A stretch of 64,000 nucleotides of DNA from Oligoflexia bacterium (GTDB taxonomy: Bacteria; Bdellovibrionota_G; JALEGL01), in assembly GCA_035326705.1 (NCBI GenBank), contig DAOLES010000001.1, forward strand, positions 62,001-126,000. The letters run 5' to 3'. The notes under the pieces are model-generated. The model worked only from the letters and a program-made list of their open reading frames with translations, had not been told where the DNA came from and ran no database searches. The translations under genes were made by a program, and so were the position numbers. Positions within the stretch are counted from its first letter, which is position 1; each line of letters starts with the position of its first letter. Positions 1 to 9,159 of the stretch are shown in pieces.

Positions 1-140
1 AAAAAGCTGTTTAAAAAATCCTCAAATAAAACGGTGTAATGGATAAAGTTTATTGAATTAAGTCATATTGATGATGCACAAAGGCAAAGTATTTTTCCTC
101 TCAAAAAAATACATTGGGAAAAATCTTCCCATATATAAAG

Positions 141-1148
141 ATGAACACTAGGGTATCAAAACTGGAAAAACTGTTAACAGTTATTGTTGTTGCCTATAAT
201 GAAGAGGACCATATTGCCCAGTGTATCGACTCGATACTCAATCAAAGTATTGCTTACCCTTATGATATTGTTGTTGTAGATGATGGCTCAACCGACCAAA
301 CGCCTAATATTTTAAAACAATATCAAGGCTCAATTAAAATTATTCATACAAAAAATCAAGGCCCAAGTCATGCACGTAACTTAGCCGTTCAAAGTCTTCA
401 AACGCCATGGCTTGCTTTTTTTGATGCGGATGCAGTCCTTGATCATCAGTGTCTTGAGATCCTTTTTAAACATGTGCAAGAGTTAGAAATGGCTGAGACA
501 GTCTCTTTTTCAATTGGGGGGCAACAAAGTGTTAGCCCAAATGCGCAAAAGGTTGAACAAAATACTGCGGCATTTTTGCAGAGCCTTAGTTTTGTATCTG
601 ACTATTTACATGAATCAGAAACGCTCAAAAAAGTTGAACATGTCCCCAGTTGTAATGTGATTTATTCTAGGCAAAGTATTCTTAGTTTAGGTGGTTTTGA
701 TGAAAAATTGTGGCCTTGTGAAGACCTTGACTTAGATCTCCGCTTAAAAAAAAAATTAGGCCATCAGGTTTTTTACTGCCCAAAAGCTAAAATTTTTCAT
801 CGACGGCCAAAAACCTACCTTGATTTGTTGAAAATGTTTCATCGTTATGGTTTTGGGCATGGCTTATTGGTCAAAAAACATGGTTTATGTCAAAGGTTAC
901 ACTTCCTTCCATTTCTGAGCGTTGCAGTATTATTGGGTTTACTCGTAATTGGCATTCAATGGTTAAATACTGCTTGCTTACTCATTGCAGGAATTTTTAT
1001 ATTTAATTTTATATTTTGGCTTTTAAGGAGAAAACAGTTAAAAGAATCCTTGTTGTTTTCATGCTTATTTATAACGTGCATAACGGTTTGGAATCTTGGT
1101 TTTGGCCGGGCAATGTTTGCCCAAAAGACTCGCTTTGGTCATGATTAA
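141..1148 (+). CDS. Family 2 glycosyltransferase, membrane anchored
   Basis: A 335-residue inverting GT-A type glycosyltransferase that probably adds a sugar to a lipid-linked or surface glycan at the cytoplasmic face. The catalytic domain opens with VVAYNEEDH (about residues 15-24), has the nucleotide-binding VVDDGSTD near 45-52 and a DxD-type FDADA near 94-98. From about residue 255 there are two or three hydrophobic helices, so the C-terminus is membrane embedded. I chose the ATG at 141. A TTG at 114 would add nine residues that lie outside the domain. The last eight bases overlap the next glycosyltransferase, so the two are probably translated together. Donor and acceptor cannot be read from the sequence. 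Confidence 0.85.
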   Translation: MNTRVSKLEKLLTVIVVAYNEEDHIAQCIDSILNQSIAYPYDIVVVDDGSTDQTPNILKQYQGSIKIIHTKNQGPSHARNLAVQSLQTPWLAFFDADAVLDHQCLEILFKHVQELEMAETVSFSIGGQQSVSPNAQKVEQNTAAFLQSLSFVSDYLHESETLKKVEHVPSCNVIYSRQSILSLGGFDEKLWPCEDLDLDLRLKKKLGHQVFYCPKAKIFHRRPKTYLDLLKMFHRYGFGHGLLVKKHGLCQRLHFLPFLSVAVLLGLLVIGIQWLNTACLLIAGIFIFNFIFWLLRRKQLKESLLFSCLFITCITVWNLGFGRAMFAQKTRFGHD

Positions 1149-2370
1149 CCTGTCTTTAATAATTCCTGCTTACAACGAAGGATCGCATATTTTTGAAGTT
1201 TTAGATCAAGCTGCACATAGGATTTCAAGCTATCAACAGCAAAATCCACAGTTTAAAGGTGAGCTAATAGTGGTCAACGACGGTTCCATTGACCAGACTC
1301 AAGAAGAGATCGATAAATTTAGCAAAGTACAGTTGGATAAGTATCAGCAGCTGAGCTTTCATTGTGTCAGTTATAAAGATAATCAAGGCTATGGAGCGGC
1401 ATTAAAGCATGGTTTTGCTGCAGCTAAAGGTGAATACTTATCTTTTATGGATGGAGATAGAACCATTGATGCACAAACGGTTTTAAGTTTGTATGAACAA
1501 TTAAAGTCTAACCCTAACAAACATATGGCCACGGGTCAGCGCTTTTCAAGCAAATCAAGCAAAATGCCAAAAGTAAGAAAGTTAGGAAATGTTATTTTTG
1601 CCCAGATGTTAAGCTTTTTATCGGGTAAAAAAATAACCGATACTGCAAGTGGCGTTAGAGTATTTGATCGTGAAGCTTTGAATAAAATGTTACCACTGCC
1701 CAATGGTCTACATTTTACTCCTGCCATGTCGAGTAAAGCGGTACATGAAAATATTGAAGTGCTGGAAGTCCCCATCGATTATTATGATAGAGAAGGTAAG
1801 TCTAAGCTCAGTGTGGTAAAAGATGGTTGGCGCTTTTTTCATGTGATTGTCAGTATCGTCATGATGTACAATCCATTTAAGATATTATTTTTAGTTGGAA
1901 TGTGTTTAATAGCCATTGGCTTGGTGTTTATGATGCCTTTAATACAGTCTTTTTATAAAAACGAAGCCATACTATTTAGCGATTATATATATAGATCCTT
2001 AGGAGCTTTTTCATTGATGGTCATGGGAACCCAAGTGATACTTCTTGGCATTTTAGCTCGCTTTATCGTTTCTACTTTTTTTAAGCGTTATGAGAAAGAT
2101 TGGTTGATTCAAAAGCTTAATTCTTATCTGCGTGTGTATGAAAATATGACCTTATACGGCACAATAACGCTATTGTTAGGAGCCAGTGCTTTGACAGCTT
2201 TTTTTATTCGATATTTGGCCATTGGTGGATTACATATGCATTGGGTTGTTATCTTGTTATCTTCTGGTTTTATGATAGTGGGTGGGCAGATGATAACCAG
2301 TGGTATTCTAATGAATGTTTTAAAAGATATAAAACAAGCACTAATATTAAAAGAGGGAGATGAGTTTTGA
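1141..2370 (+). CDS. Polyprenyl-phosphate-type glycosyltransferase (DPM1/GtrB-like) with C-terminal membrane helices
   Basis: A 409-residue family 2 glycosyltransferase of the dolichol/undecaprenyl-phosphate sugar transferase type. Visible motifs are LIIPAYNEGSH at the N-terminus, IVVNDGSIDQT near residue 43, the DxD-type MDGDR near 103, and a GYGAALKHGF acceptor-side segment. From about residue 240 there are four hydrophobic segments, as in family members that load a sugar onto a lipid carrier. The ATG at 1141 overlaps the end of the upstream gene. A TTG at 1096 is possible but lies deep inside that gene. The stop codon overlaps the TTG start of purC, so this membrane enzyme is physically coupled to the purine operon, which is unexpected. 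The sugar is unknown. Confidence 0.85.
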   Translation: MINLSLIIPAYNEGSHIFEVLDQAAHRISSYQQQNPQFKGELIVVNDGSIDQTQEEIDKFSKVQLDKYQQLSFHCVSYKDNQGYGAALKHGFAAAKGEYLSFMDGDRTIDAQTVLSLYEQLKSNPNKHMATGQRFSSKSSKMPKVRKLGNVIFAQMLSFLSGKKITDTASGVRVFDREALNKMLPLPNGLHFTPAMSSKAVHENIEVLEVPIDYYDREGKSKLSVVKDGWRFFHVIVSIVMMYNPFKILFLVGMCLIAIGLVFMMPLIQSFYKNEAILFSDYIYRSLGAFSLMVMGTQVILLGILARFIVSTFFKRYEKDWLIQKLNSYLRVYENMTLYGTITLLLGASALTAFFIRYLAIGGLHMHWVVILLSSGFMIVGGQMITSGILMNVLKDIKQALILKEGDEF

Positions 2371-3071
2371 ACCAAGCACCATTGTATCAAGGAAAAGCAA
2401 AACAAATATGGTCACACAGCGATGGGCTCTACACCATGCGTTTTACTGACTGTGCTACTGCATTCAATGCCAAGAAGAAAGCTGATATAGCTGGAAAGGG
2501 TGTACTGAATCGGGATATTTGTGACATAATATACAAATATTTAGAACAAGAAGGCATAGCAACGCATTTGGTTGAAAGCTCAGGAGCCAGTGATTTAATT
2601 GTAAAGCAACTCAAAATGATTCCAGTAGAAGTGATTGTTAGAAATATTTCTGCAGGGAGTTTATGCAAACGCTTAGGGGTTAAGCCAGATCAAGAAATTA
2701 ACCCGCCCATCATGGAACTTAACTTGAAAAGTGATCCTTTGGATGACCCATTGATCAATGAGGATCATATCGTTTGGATGAAGCTGGCAAGTAAAGAAAA
2801 TATTTCACAAATGAAAACCATCAGTGGTCAGATTAATCAAGCTTTGCAAAAGTTATTTTTGCGGTGTGATATTTTATTGGCTGACTTTAAAGTAGAATTT
2901 GGAATTGACAATGAGGGAAATATGTTACTTGGCGATGAAATAACACCAGATGGATGTCGTTTATGGGATAAACATAGTAAAAAAATTCTTGATAAAGATG
3001 TTTTTAGACGTGACTTAGGCAGTTTAACTGAGGCATATGAAGAAGTATATAGGAGGCTAAGTAGCATATGA
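2367..3071 (+). CDS. purC: Phosphoribosylaminoimidazole-succinocarboxamide synthase
   Basis: SAICAR synthetase, the ATP-dependent step of de novo purine synthesis that joins aspartate to CAIR. The 234-residue length is normal. Family signatures are LYQGKAKQIW at the N-terminus (phosphate loop), EVIVRNISAGSLCKR near 91, LADFKVEFG near 173 and LGDEITPDGCRLWD near 187. Translation starts at TTG (2367), preceded by a GAGGGAGATGAG purine-rich site. The preceding gene's TGA overlaps this TTG, giving tight coupling. The end overlaps purS by four bases. The assignment is secure. Confidence 0.97.
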   Translation: MNQAPLYQGKAKQIWSHSDGLYTMRFTDCATAFNAKKKADIAGKGVLNRDICDIIYKYLEQEGIATHLVESSGASDLIVKQLKMIPVEVIVRNISAGSLCKRLGVKPDQEINPPIMELNLKSDPLDDPLINEDHIVWMKLASKENISQMKTISGQINQALQKLFLRCDILLADFKVEFGIDNEGNMLLGDEITPDGCRLWDKHSKKILDKDVFRRDLGSLTEAYEEVYRRLSSI

Positions 3072-3301
3072 GTTACAAAACTATGGTTAAAGTTATGTTA
3101 AAACCTGAAGTCTTGGATCCACAAGGACAAGCCATCAAGAAAAGCTTGTTAAGATCAGGCTATAAGCAAGTTAATGATGTTAGAGTTGGAAAGACTATTG
3201 AACTGGTTTTTGATGAAAAACCAAGTGAAGAAGAATTAAAAAAATTAAGTGAAACAATTTTAAGCAACCCAGTTATAGAGGTTTGCAGCTATGAGTCTTA
3301 A
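3068..3301 (+). CDS. purS: Phosphoribosylformylglycinamidine synthase subunit PurS
   Basis: The small (77-residue) subunit that holds PurL and PurQ together in the three-subunit FGAM synthase. The pattern VMLKPEVLDPQGQAIKKSL followed by VNDVRVGKTIEL is typical of PurS. It overlaps purC by four bases and purL by eleven. A separate PurS fits the short PurL encoded next. The glutaminase partner PurQ, which usually sits beside these genes, is missing here. Confidence 0.95.
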   Translation: MSYKTMVKVMLKPEVLDPQGQAIKKSLLRSGYKQVNDVRVGKTIELVFDEKPSEEELKKLSETILSNPVIEVCSYES

Positions 3302-5489
3302 GCAAGAAGCATTCAATCAAGGTCTAAATGAAGAAGAGTACAATAAAATTCTTTCTATTTTAGATAGAGAGCCCAATTCAGTTGAGTTAAGCATTTTTGC
3401 TGTCATGTGGAGTGAGCATTGCAGTTATAAAAGTTCAAGGGTTCATTTAAAAAAATTACCCACCAAAAGTGAACGTGTGGTTCAAGGCCCGGGTGAAAAT
3501 GCAGGTGTTATTGATATTGATGATGGCGACTACTTGGCCTTTAAAATAGAAAGTCACAATCATCCTTCGTACATTGAGCCGTTTCAAGGTGCTGCAACGG
3601 GTGTTGGAGGAATTTTAAGAGATATTTTTGCTATGGGAGCTCGTCCTGTGGCCGTTTTAGATTCTTTACATTTTGGTGAGTTATCGCACCCTAAGACCCC
3701 AATGTTGATGAAAGGCGTTGTTGGTGGGATTTCTCATTATGGAAATTGTATGGGAATACCTAACCTTGGCGGTGAAACGCGTTTTGCCAAATGTTACAAT
3801 GGTAATATTTTGGTGAACGCCATGGCCATGGGCTTGGTTTCTAAAGAAACCATACAAAAAGGGATAGCTCAAGGCGCAGGCAGGGTTGTAATTTATCTTG
3901 GAGCACCAACAGGTTGTGATGGTGTGCATGGTGCTACCATGGCTTCTGAAGAGTTTAACGAAGATTCTGAAGCAAAACTTCCTACCGTACAAGTTGGTGA
4001 CCCGTTTTATCAAAAAATACTGATGGAAGCTTGCATGGAGATGGTTGAGCAAAAGCTTTTATTTGGAATTCAGGATATGGGTGCCGCTGGAATTACGTGC
4101 TCAACTTTTGAAATGAGTGCCAAAGGTAACAGTGGTATGGATATTGACTTGGATAAAATTCCATGTCGGCAGAATAATATGACACCTTTTGAGTTGTTTT
4201 TATCTGAATCGCAAGAAAGAATGTTGTTGGTTGTTGATCCAGATAAAGTTGAAAAGGTCTTGGCCATAGCCAAAAAATGGAACATAGATTGTGCTAAAGT
4301 TGGTGTTGTTAAAGATCAACCACATGTAACAGCTTATTTTAAAGGAGAAAAAGTTGTTGATTTGCCGGTGATGCCCATAACTGAAGAAGCACCGCTGTAT
4401 CAGCGTCCATACATTCAACCTGATTTGGGTAAAGGTACATTAAGCAAAGACCAGGTATTTAAACAGTTGGGAGAAAATGTACAGAATGCACTTAAACAAG
4501 TTTTAGAGAGTAATAGTGCGGGCTTAAAAAACAATATTTTTGATCAATATGACTCAACTGTACGCTCTGACACAGTTATGGGTCCGGGGCATGAGGCTGG
4601 AGTGTTAAGAATTAAAGGTAAAGAGAAAAAAATAGCAGTAACTGTTGATAGTAAAGCTGCTCTTTGCCATAGTAACCCAAAACTTGGCATTATGCATACA
4701 GTTGCTGAATCTGTGTTAAACTTGGCTTGTGTTGGAGCCAAAGCGATTGGTATTACCAATTGCCTTAACTTTGGTAACCCTGAAGAAGAAAAAATTATGG
4801 GCCAGTTTGTTCAGACAATTGATGGTTTAAGTGAGGCAGCTGATTTTTTTGCAACACCTGTAACTGGGGGGAATGTTAGCTTTTATAACCAAACCAAAGA
4901 GGTAAATATTTATCCTACGCCTACAATTGGTATGATTGGTCTTGTAGAACATAATAATACGCCTGCCTCAAATTACTTTACACATGAAGGTGATATTATT
5001 TATTTACTAGATCATAATGATCAATCAGATGTTTTTTATAACAGTATGTTAACGGAAGATGTGTTGCAAGAGAGTAACTTAGAGTGTCCAAGTATTAACT
5101 TAGAGGCTGTAAAAAAACTACAAAATGCTTTGATTGACTTAAATCATCAAGACCTTCTTCATACGGCTAAAGATCTTTCTGACGGGGGATTATGGTTGGC
5201 ATTGGTAGAGGCTTCTATACATAAATATAAACCAATTGCTGCTAATATTAAACTTGAAAATAACACTGATGCAGGTTTATTACATACATTGCTTCATGAA
5301 AAATCTGGACGAGCAATTATTGCGTTTAAACCAGAACATCAAAAAAATGTAGATCAGTGTTTGACAAAGCACGGGATTGAGTTTTCTAATTTAGGAAAAA
5401 CAGGCGGAAATATTTTGTATATAAATAAAGATGTTTATGCGCAAGATGTCGCCAATATAAAACAACAGATGTCTAGGCATTGGTTGTAG
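3291..5489 (+). CDS. purL: Phosphoribosylformylglycinamidine synthase subunit PurL (small form)
   Basis: The 732-residue synthetase subunit of FGAM synthase (FGAR + ATP + ammonia to FGAM). It is the short PurL of Bacillus type, lacking the PurS-like and glutaminase domains of the roughly 1,300-residue enterobacterial enzyme. Landmarks are MWSEHCSYKSS (about 39-49), GPGENAGVID, KIESHNHPS and FQGAATGVGG in the first half, and GITNCLNFGNPE and VTGGNVSFYNQ in the second. It overlaps purS and is followed after 12 bases by purF. It needs PurS (adjacent) and PurQ (not in the window) for glutamine-dependent activity. Confidence 0.97.
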   Translation: MSLKQEAFNQGLNEEEYNKILSILDREPNSVELSIFAVMWSEHCSYKSSRVHLKKLPTKSERVVQGPGENAGVIDIDDGDYLAFKIESHNHPSYIEPFQGAATGVGGILRDIFAMGARPVAVLDSLHFGELSHPKTPMLMKGVVGGISHYGNCMGIPNLGGETRFAKCYNGNILVNAMAMGLVSKETIQKGIAQGAGRVVIYLGAPTGCDGVHGATMASEEFNEDSEAKLPTVQVGDPFYQKILMEACMEMVEQKLLFGIQDMGAAGITCSTFEMSAKGNSGMDIDLDKIPCRQNNMTPFELFLSESQERMLLVVDPDKVEKVLAIAKKWNIDCAKVGVVKDQPHVTAYFKGEKVVDLPVMPITEEAPLYQRPYIQPDLGKGTLSKDQVFKQLGENVQNALKQVLESNSAGLKNNIFDQYDSTVRSDTVMGPGHEAGVLRIKGKEKKIAVTVDSKAALCHSNPKLGIMHTVAESVLNLACVGAKAIGITNCLNFGNPEEEKIMGQFVQTIDGLSEAADFFATPVTGGNVSFYNQTKEVNIYPTPTIGMIGLVEHNNTPASNYFTHEGDIIYLLDHNDQSDVFYNSMLTEDVLQESNLECPSINLEAVKKLQNALIDLNHQDLLHTAKDLSDGGLWLALVEASIHKYKPIAANIKLENNTDAGLLHTLLHEKSGRAIIAFKPEHQKNVDQCLTKHGIEFSNLGKTGGNILYINKDVYAQDVANIKQQMSRHWL

Positions 5490-5501
5490 GGGCAAAAGTA
5501 T

Positions 5502-6845
5502 ATGTGCGGAATTTTTGGTGTTCACAATCACAATGAAGCATCCAATATGGTGTACTTAGGTCTTTATGCACTTCAGCATAGAGGTCAAGAAGGGGCTGGG
5601 ATTATATCCACAGATGGACAAGAACTTTATAGAATAAGAAGACAAAGCTTGGTGGCAGATGCCTTTGATGAAGCTGCCTTTGAATTTTTAAAAGGTGATA
5701 GTGCTATTGGTCATGTAAGGTATTCTACAACGGGTGGCAATATTCAAAGAAACTTGCAACCCTTTGTAGCTAGCTTGGAAGAGGGAGAGGTTTCAGTTGC
5801 ACATAATGGAAACTTAACCAATTTTAATGAGCTTAAGTCATCTATGGCAAAAGAAGGAGCAATTTTTCATTCTACCATGGATACAGAAGCCATTTTGCAT
5901 TTGATTGCCCGACAAGATAAATCTTTAACTTTGGAAGAAAAAATTGCTGAGTGTTTAAAGTTGCTTAAGGGTGCATTCTCACTTTTGTTTTTAAATAAAG
6001 ATAAGCTAATAGCAGCAAGAGACCCTTGGGGCTTACGTCCCTTATGCATGGGTAAAACAAAAGATGGAAAGTGGTTATTTTCTTCTGAAACTTGTGCTTT
6101 TGATTTACTGGAAGCTCAGTACATTAGGGATGTAAAACCCGGTGAAATAGTCGTAGTAGAAAAAAATAAAGCGGAGCCAATTTCTATTCAGTACAGTACA
6201 GCTAAACCGGCAAAATGTGTCTTTGAACATATTTATTTTTCTCGGCCAGATTCAAAAGTATTCGGTAAAGATGTTTACAGTTCCCGTAAAAACCTTGGCA
6301 AAGTTCTTGCTCAGGAAACTAAAGATATAAAAGCTGATTTGGTCATGGCTGTTCCAGATTCAGGAGTTTTAGCGGCCATGGGTTATGCCGAAGAAAGTAA
6401 ACTGCCTTTTGAAATGGGTATGATAAGAAACCATTATGTTGGTAGAACATTCATTGAACCTAAGCAATCTATTCGTGGTTTTGGAGTAAAAGTTAAATTG
6501 AATCCAGTTAAGGATATATTAGTGGGTAAGCGCATTGTAGTGATTGATGATTCAATTGTAAGAGGAACGACCAGTAAGAAAATTATCAAAATGTTAAAAT
6601 CCGCTGGCGCAAGTCATGTGTCCTTACTTATCAGTTCTCCACCGTTTATTAGCCCTTGTTATTATGGGATTGATACCCCAGAAAAATCAGATTTAATTGC
6701 TTCACAAATGAGTATCGAAGAACTCAAAGATTATATTGGGGCAGACACATTACATTTTCTGAGCATTGATGGCATGTACAAAGCCATGGAGGCAACTAAA
6801 AATGAATTTTGCGATGCATGTTTTACAGAAAACTATCCTGTATAA
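5502..6845 (+). CDS. purF: Amidophosphoribosyltransferase, Fe-S type
   Basis: Catalyses the first committed step of purine synthesis (PRPP + glutamine to phosphoribosylamine). The protein starts MCGIFGVHN, so Cys2 becomes the N-terminal glutaminase nucleophile after Met removal, with no propeptide. The PRPP loop is VVIDDSIVRGTTS near residue 346. Four cysteines match the 4Fe-4S ligands of the Bacillus-type enzyme: KCVFEHIYF, SPCYYGIDTP, and the C-terminal CDACF pair. It is therefore probably oxygen-sensitive and a client of the SUF system at the other end of the window. It is the last gene of the pur run. The downstream gene is convergent. Confidence 0.97.
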   Translation: MCGIFGVHNHNEASNMVYLGLYALQHRGQEGAGIISTDGQELYRIRRQSLVADAFDEAAFEFLKGDSAIGHVRYSTTGGNIQRNLQPFVASLEEGEVSVAHNGNLTNFNELKSSMAKEGAIFHSTMDTEAILHLIARQDKSLTLEEKIAECLKLLKGAFSLLFLNKDKLIAARDPWGLRPLCMGKTKDGKWLFSSETCAFDLLEAQYIRDVKPGEIVVVEKNKAEPISIQYSTAKPAKCVFEHIYFSRPDSKVFGKDVYSSRKNLGKVLAQETKDIKADLVMAVPDSGVLAAMGYAEESKLPFEMGMIRNHYVGRTFIEPKQSIRGFGVKVKLNPVKDILVGKRIVVIDDSIVRGTTSKKIIKMLKSAGASHVSLLISSPPFISPCYYGIDTPEKSDLIASQMSIEELKDYIGADTLHFLSIDGMYKAMEATKNEFCDACFTENYPV

Positions 6846-6879
6846 AGTTAAGTATTTTTTTTAATTAAGCGATCGATGG

Positions 6880-7125
6880 TTAAAAATATTGAGTTTCCAT
6901 ACGTTTTTTCACCCTAGAAATCGTGTAATATAATTTTAACCTTTCTAAGTTAGCTGGGTCTATTTCGTTTATGTCCGACTTTGTTTGATAATCATACTCA
7001 TGCAATATGACGTAATCCCATCTTTTTCTATGTTCAAATAAAAAGCTAGGAAAGCCTAATTCTTGAAGTAGACTTTTTGAGGATCGTTTAAACTTGGACC
7101 AATCCTCATCATTCTTAAAGCCCAT
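6880..7125 (-). CDS. Small protein of unknown function (81 aa)
   Basis: I do not recognise this 81-residue soluble protein. It is charged and rich in aromatic residues (LFEHRKRWDYVILHEYDYQT in the middle), has no signal peptide or membrane segment, and ends RVKKRMETQYF. It starts five bases after the stop of the zinc-ribbon membrane protein on the same strand, so the two are very likely one transcript. Whether it partners that protein is unknown. Codon use looks like its neighbours. Confidence 0.6.
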   Translation of the reverse strand: MGFKNDEDWSKFKRSSKSLLQELGFPSFLFEHRKRWDYVILHEYDYQTKSDINEIDPANLERLKLYYTISRVKKRMETQYF

Positions 7126-7130
7126 TTATA

Positions 7131-8114
7131 TTATTTATTTTGTGGAGTATCAGTCTGTTCACCAGCCGGACGCTGTTGAGTGTTATCCAAAGATTCATTA
7201 TAGACATCCACATCTTCATCATCAATGATTTCATCCTCATCTAATTGTTCTACCTCAGGAAAACCATACTTTGAGCTTTGTCCAGAAGAGGGTATTTCAG
7301 AGTTTTGATCGATAGCTTGCGGGGTAGCAGTAGGTAGAGCTTTCTGAAAACCATTTAAAAATGGGAGGGTAAGGTTCCTATTATAATGTGCAAAAAGGAC
7401 AAGACATAGGGCTAAAAAAATTGAAGCCAACCATACTATAGACTTCTCCATAGAAGTTTCTGGAGGTTCCTCAGGATAATCGGATAAAGAATCTTGAGTA
7501 ATTACGGTTTCAGGATCATAAAAATTACCTGTAACTTCTTCTAAACCTAGATTGATGGCAGATTGTTCCGGTGTATTTGGGGAGTCAGGAAGTTTATGTA
7601 TTTCTTGTTCTATATCTGAGTCTTTATGCCAGAGCTCTTCAACCAAATTAGATTTTTCTATGTTAGGGATAGAAATTGCGTCCAAGTCAGTTTCAACTGA
7701 ACTTGGTACATGATGTTGAATCAATGAGTTGGTTTGTTCATCTGAAGAGGGTTTTTCAGGAGACAGATCAACTTTGTTTTGTGCTAGGTTATCACTATTT
7801 GAAGTTGGGTATACAGGCTGATTATCTTTTATTGCCGGATAACTTAAAGCTTCTATGGCCTCACTAAGTATTTTTTCAGTTGTTTTTTCTCCAGGAATTG
7901 GAGGGGTTCCATTGTCTTGATATTCACCATCACGCGTGGCAATTTTTTCAATAATAGGAGGTTTAATATCCTCTCTTGGGGGTTTGAGATAGAAAAAAGA
8001 ATAGCATTTTGGACAAGTTATTTTGGCCCCAGATTGACCTAAGTCATCTTGGGAAATACTGTACACACTTCCACAACGACCACATTCATATGTAAAAAAT
8101 TTAGATATAGACAC
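7131..8114 (-). CDS. MJ0042-type zinc-ribbon protein with a single membrane helix
   Basis: A 327-residue protein with an N-terminal zinc ribbon, YECGRCGSVYSI followed by ITCPKCYSFFYLKPP (two CxxC pairs). A long low-complexity, acidic and Pro/Ser/Gln-rich linker follows, then one hydrophobic helix (WLASIFLALCLVLFAHY, about 225-242) and an acidic tail rich in Asp/Glu. This architecture is common in delta-proteobacterial genomes and usually has no assigned function. The likely start is GTG at 8114 with TTGGGG just upstream. A TTG at 8126 would add four residues. The ribbon would be cytoplasmic and the tail periplasmic if the helix is a simple anchor. The next gene follows after five bases. Confidence 0.75.
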   Translation of the reverse strand: MSISKFFTYECGRCGSVYSISQDDLGQSGAKITCPKCYSFFYLKPPREDIKPPIIEKIATRDGEYQDNGTPPIPGEKTTEKILSEAIEALSYPAIKDNQPVYPTSNSDNLAQNKVDLSPEKPSSDEQTNSLIQHHVPSSVETDLDAISIPNIEKSNLVEELWHKDSDIEQEIHKLPDSPNTPEQSAINLGLEEVTGNFYDPETVITQDSLSDYPEEPPETSMEKSIVWLASIFLALCLVLFAHYNRNLTLPFLNGFQKALPTATPQAIDQNSEIPSSGQSSKYGFPEVEQLDEDEIIDDEDVDVYNESLDNTQQRPAGEQTDTPQNK

Positions 8115-8294
8115 GCATAGCCCCAATAAATATTAAGAAACCTATATTTTAAGTGCACATCAACATCAGAGAACAAGTGTTGTAAACTGAAGAGAGTGGA
8201 ACAGAAAATATTGTTTTACACACATTTAATAGTATAAACTTAAATAGATAAAGATCAAAGATATAATTTGAGCAATATATAAAACAAGTTATGT

Positions 8295-8326
8295 TTAATT
8301 TTTATGCTGTTACGCATAAAAATTAA
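8295..8326. terminator. Inverted repeat overlapping the cpaB stop codon, possible terminator
   Basis: A perfect 13-bp inverted repeat (arms 8295-8307 and 8314-8326, loop TGTTAC) covers the stop codon of the cpaB-like gene. The stem is AT-rich apart from its inner GC pair, and no long T-run follows on either strand, so its strength as an intrinsic terminator is uncertain. Its position at the end of the pilus operon, before about 180 bases of gene-free DNA, is what suggests termination. Confidence 0.4.
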
Positions 8327-9159
8327 AATTTATCGTTGCTAGTAACCCGCTTATTTCCTTTGATAAGATCAATGGCTTTATTTCTTTCATTTTGTAATGT
8401 GTTACGAAAAGCCTGTTCAGAGATGTCTTTTTTATTAATGATGGGTAAATGGGTATTGGTTTTTTGATCAACAGGGTTTCTAAGTAAAAAAGATAAGTCC
8501 CCGTTTTCTTGCGCGTTTTTAATCATCAATGCTTCTTTGGGTAAAACCATTAAACTGATTGTATTGTATGTTTGCTCTGTGTTGTTTTGTGAGTTTTCAC
8601 CAATGCCTAAAACCATTATGTTTTGTAACAGAGTATAAGTAGATGGACTATGGTTATCTGCTAAAGTTGCCGTATGAATCAAGTCTATATAATCTCCTTT
8701 TTGGATACGAAATCCCATAGAATCAACAGAATTAATAGATAAAGCAATAAGACGATGTCCGGGTTCTATCTGATCAGAAGGAAGTTTATTTAATGGGCTT
8801 ATTTCTAAAAATGACCATAGTAAAAGTTCATTTTTAGCTAAACTTTTATTCAGAGGAGTGCCAATAATTTGATTGATTTCAGATGGACGAAGAACACCTG
8901 CGGGTAAATGTTTTAAGGCTAACTGAGCAATATCTAAGTCATCACTGGTTAATGTATCACCTTTATACAATGACTTATTAACAATTAAAACCTCTTCTGT
9001 ATGTGTAGATGCGCTAAGGTTATTTTTATAACGGTTGATATTGTTAGTAATAACGAGTGTACTAAGAGTTGCAAAAATACATGGCAAATACCAGCTTTTG
9101 ATAAATTCTTGTAGAGCAGGTGAGAATAAATTCTGAAAAAGAAGGTTTAAATTTTTCAT
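8323..9159 (-). CDS. cpaB: Flp pilus assembly protein CpaB/RcpC-like
   Basis: A 278-residue periplasmic pilus-assembly protein of the Tad (tight adherence) system. An N-terminal membrane helix (YLPCIFATLSTLVI, about 24-37) is followed by an SAF domain: VLIVNKSLYKGDTLTSDDL, then HLPAGVLRPSEINQIIGTPL (about 57-110). The typical second part LIALSINSVDSMGFRIQKGD is followed by YIDLIHT. It is the last of four genes that overlap by four bases each, so it is co-translated with the TadG-like and TadE-like genes upstream. The secretin, ATPase and platform proteins of the system are not in the window. Confidence 0.85.
   Translation of the reverse strand: MKNLNLLFQNLFSPALQEFIKSWYLPCIFATLSTLVITNNINRYKNNLSASTHTEEVLIVNKSLYKGDTLTSDDLDIAQLALKHLPAGVLRPSEINQIIGTPLNKSLAKNELLLWSFLEISPLNKLPSDQIEPGHRLIALSINSVDSMGFRIQKGDYIDLIHTATLADNHSPSTYTLLQNIMVLGIGENSQNNTEQTYNTISLMVLPKEALMIKNAQENGDLSFLLRNPVDQKTNTHLPIINKKDISEQAFRNTLQNERNKAIDLIKGNKRVTSNDKF

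Noticed and set aside
1..39. Short open stretch ending in TAA, possibly the tail of an upstream gene
   Set aside because: Only 12 lysine-rich codons are visible, and another frame is open just as long. There is nothing to decide whether it is coding.
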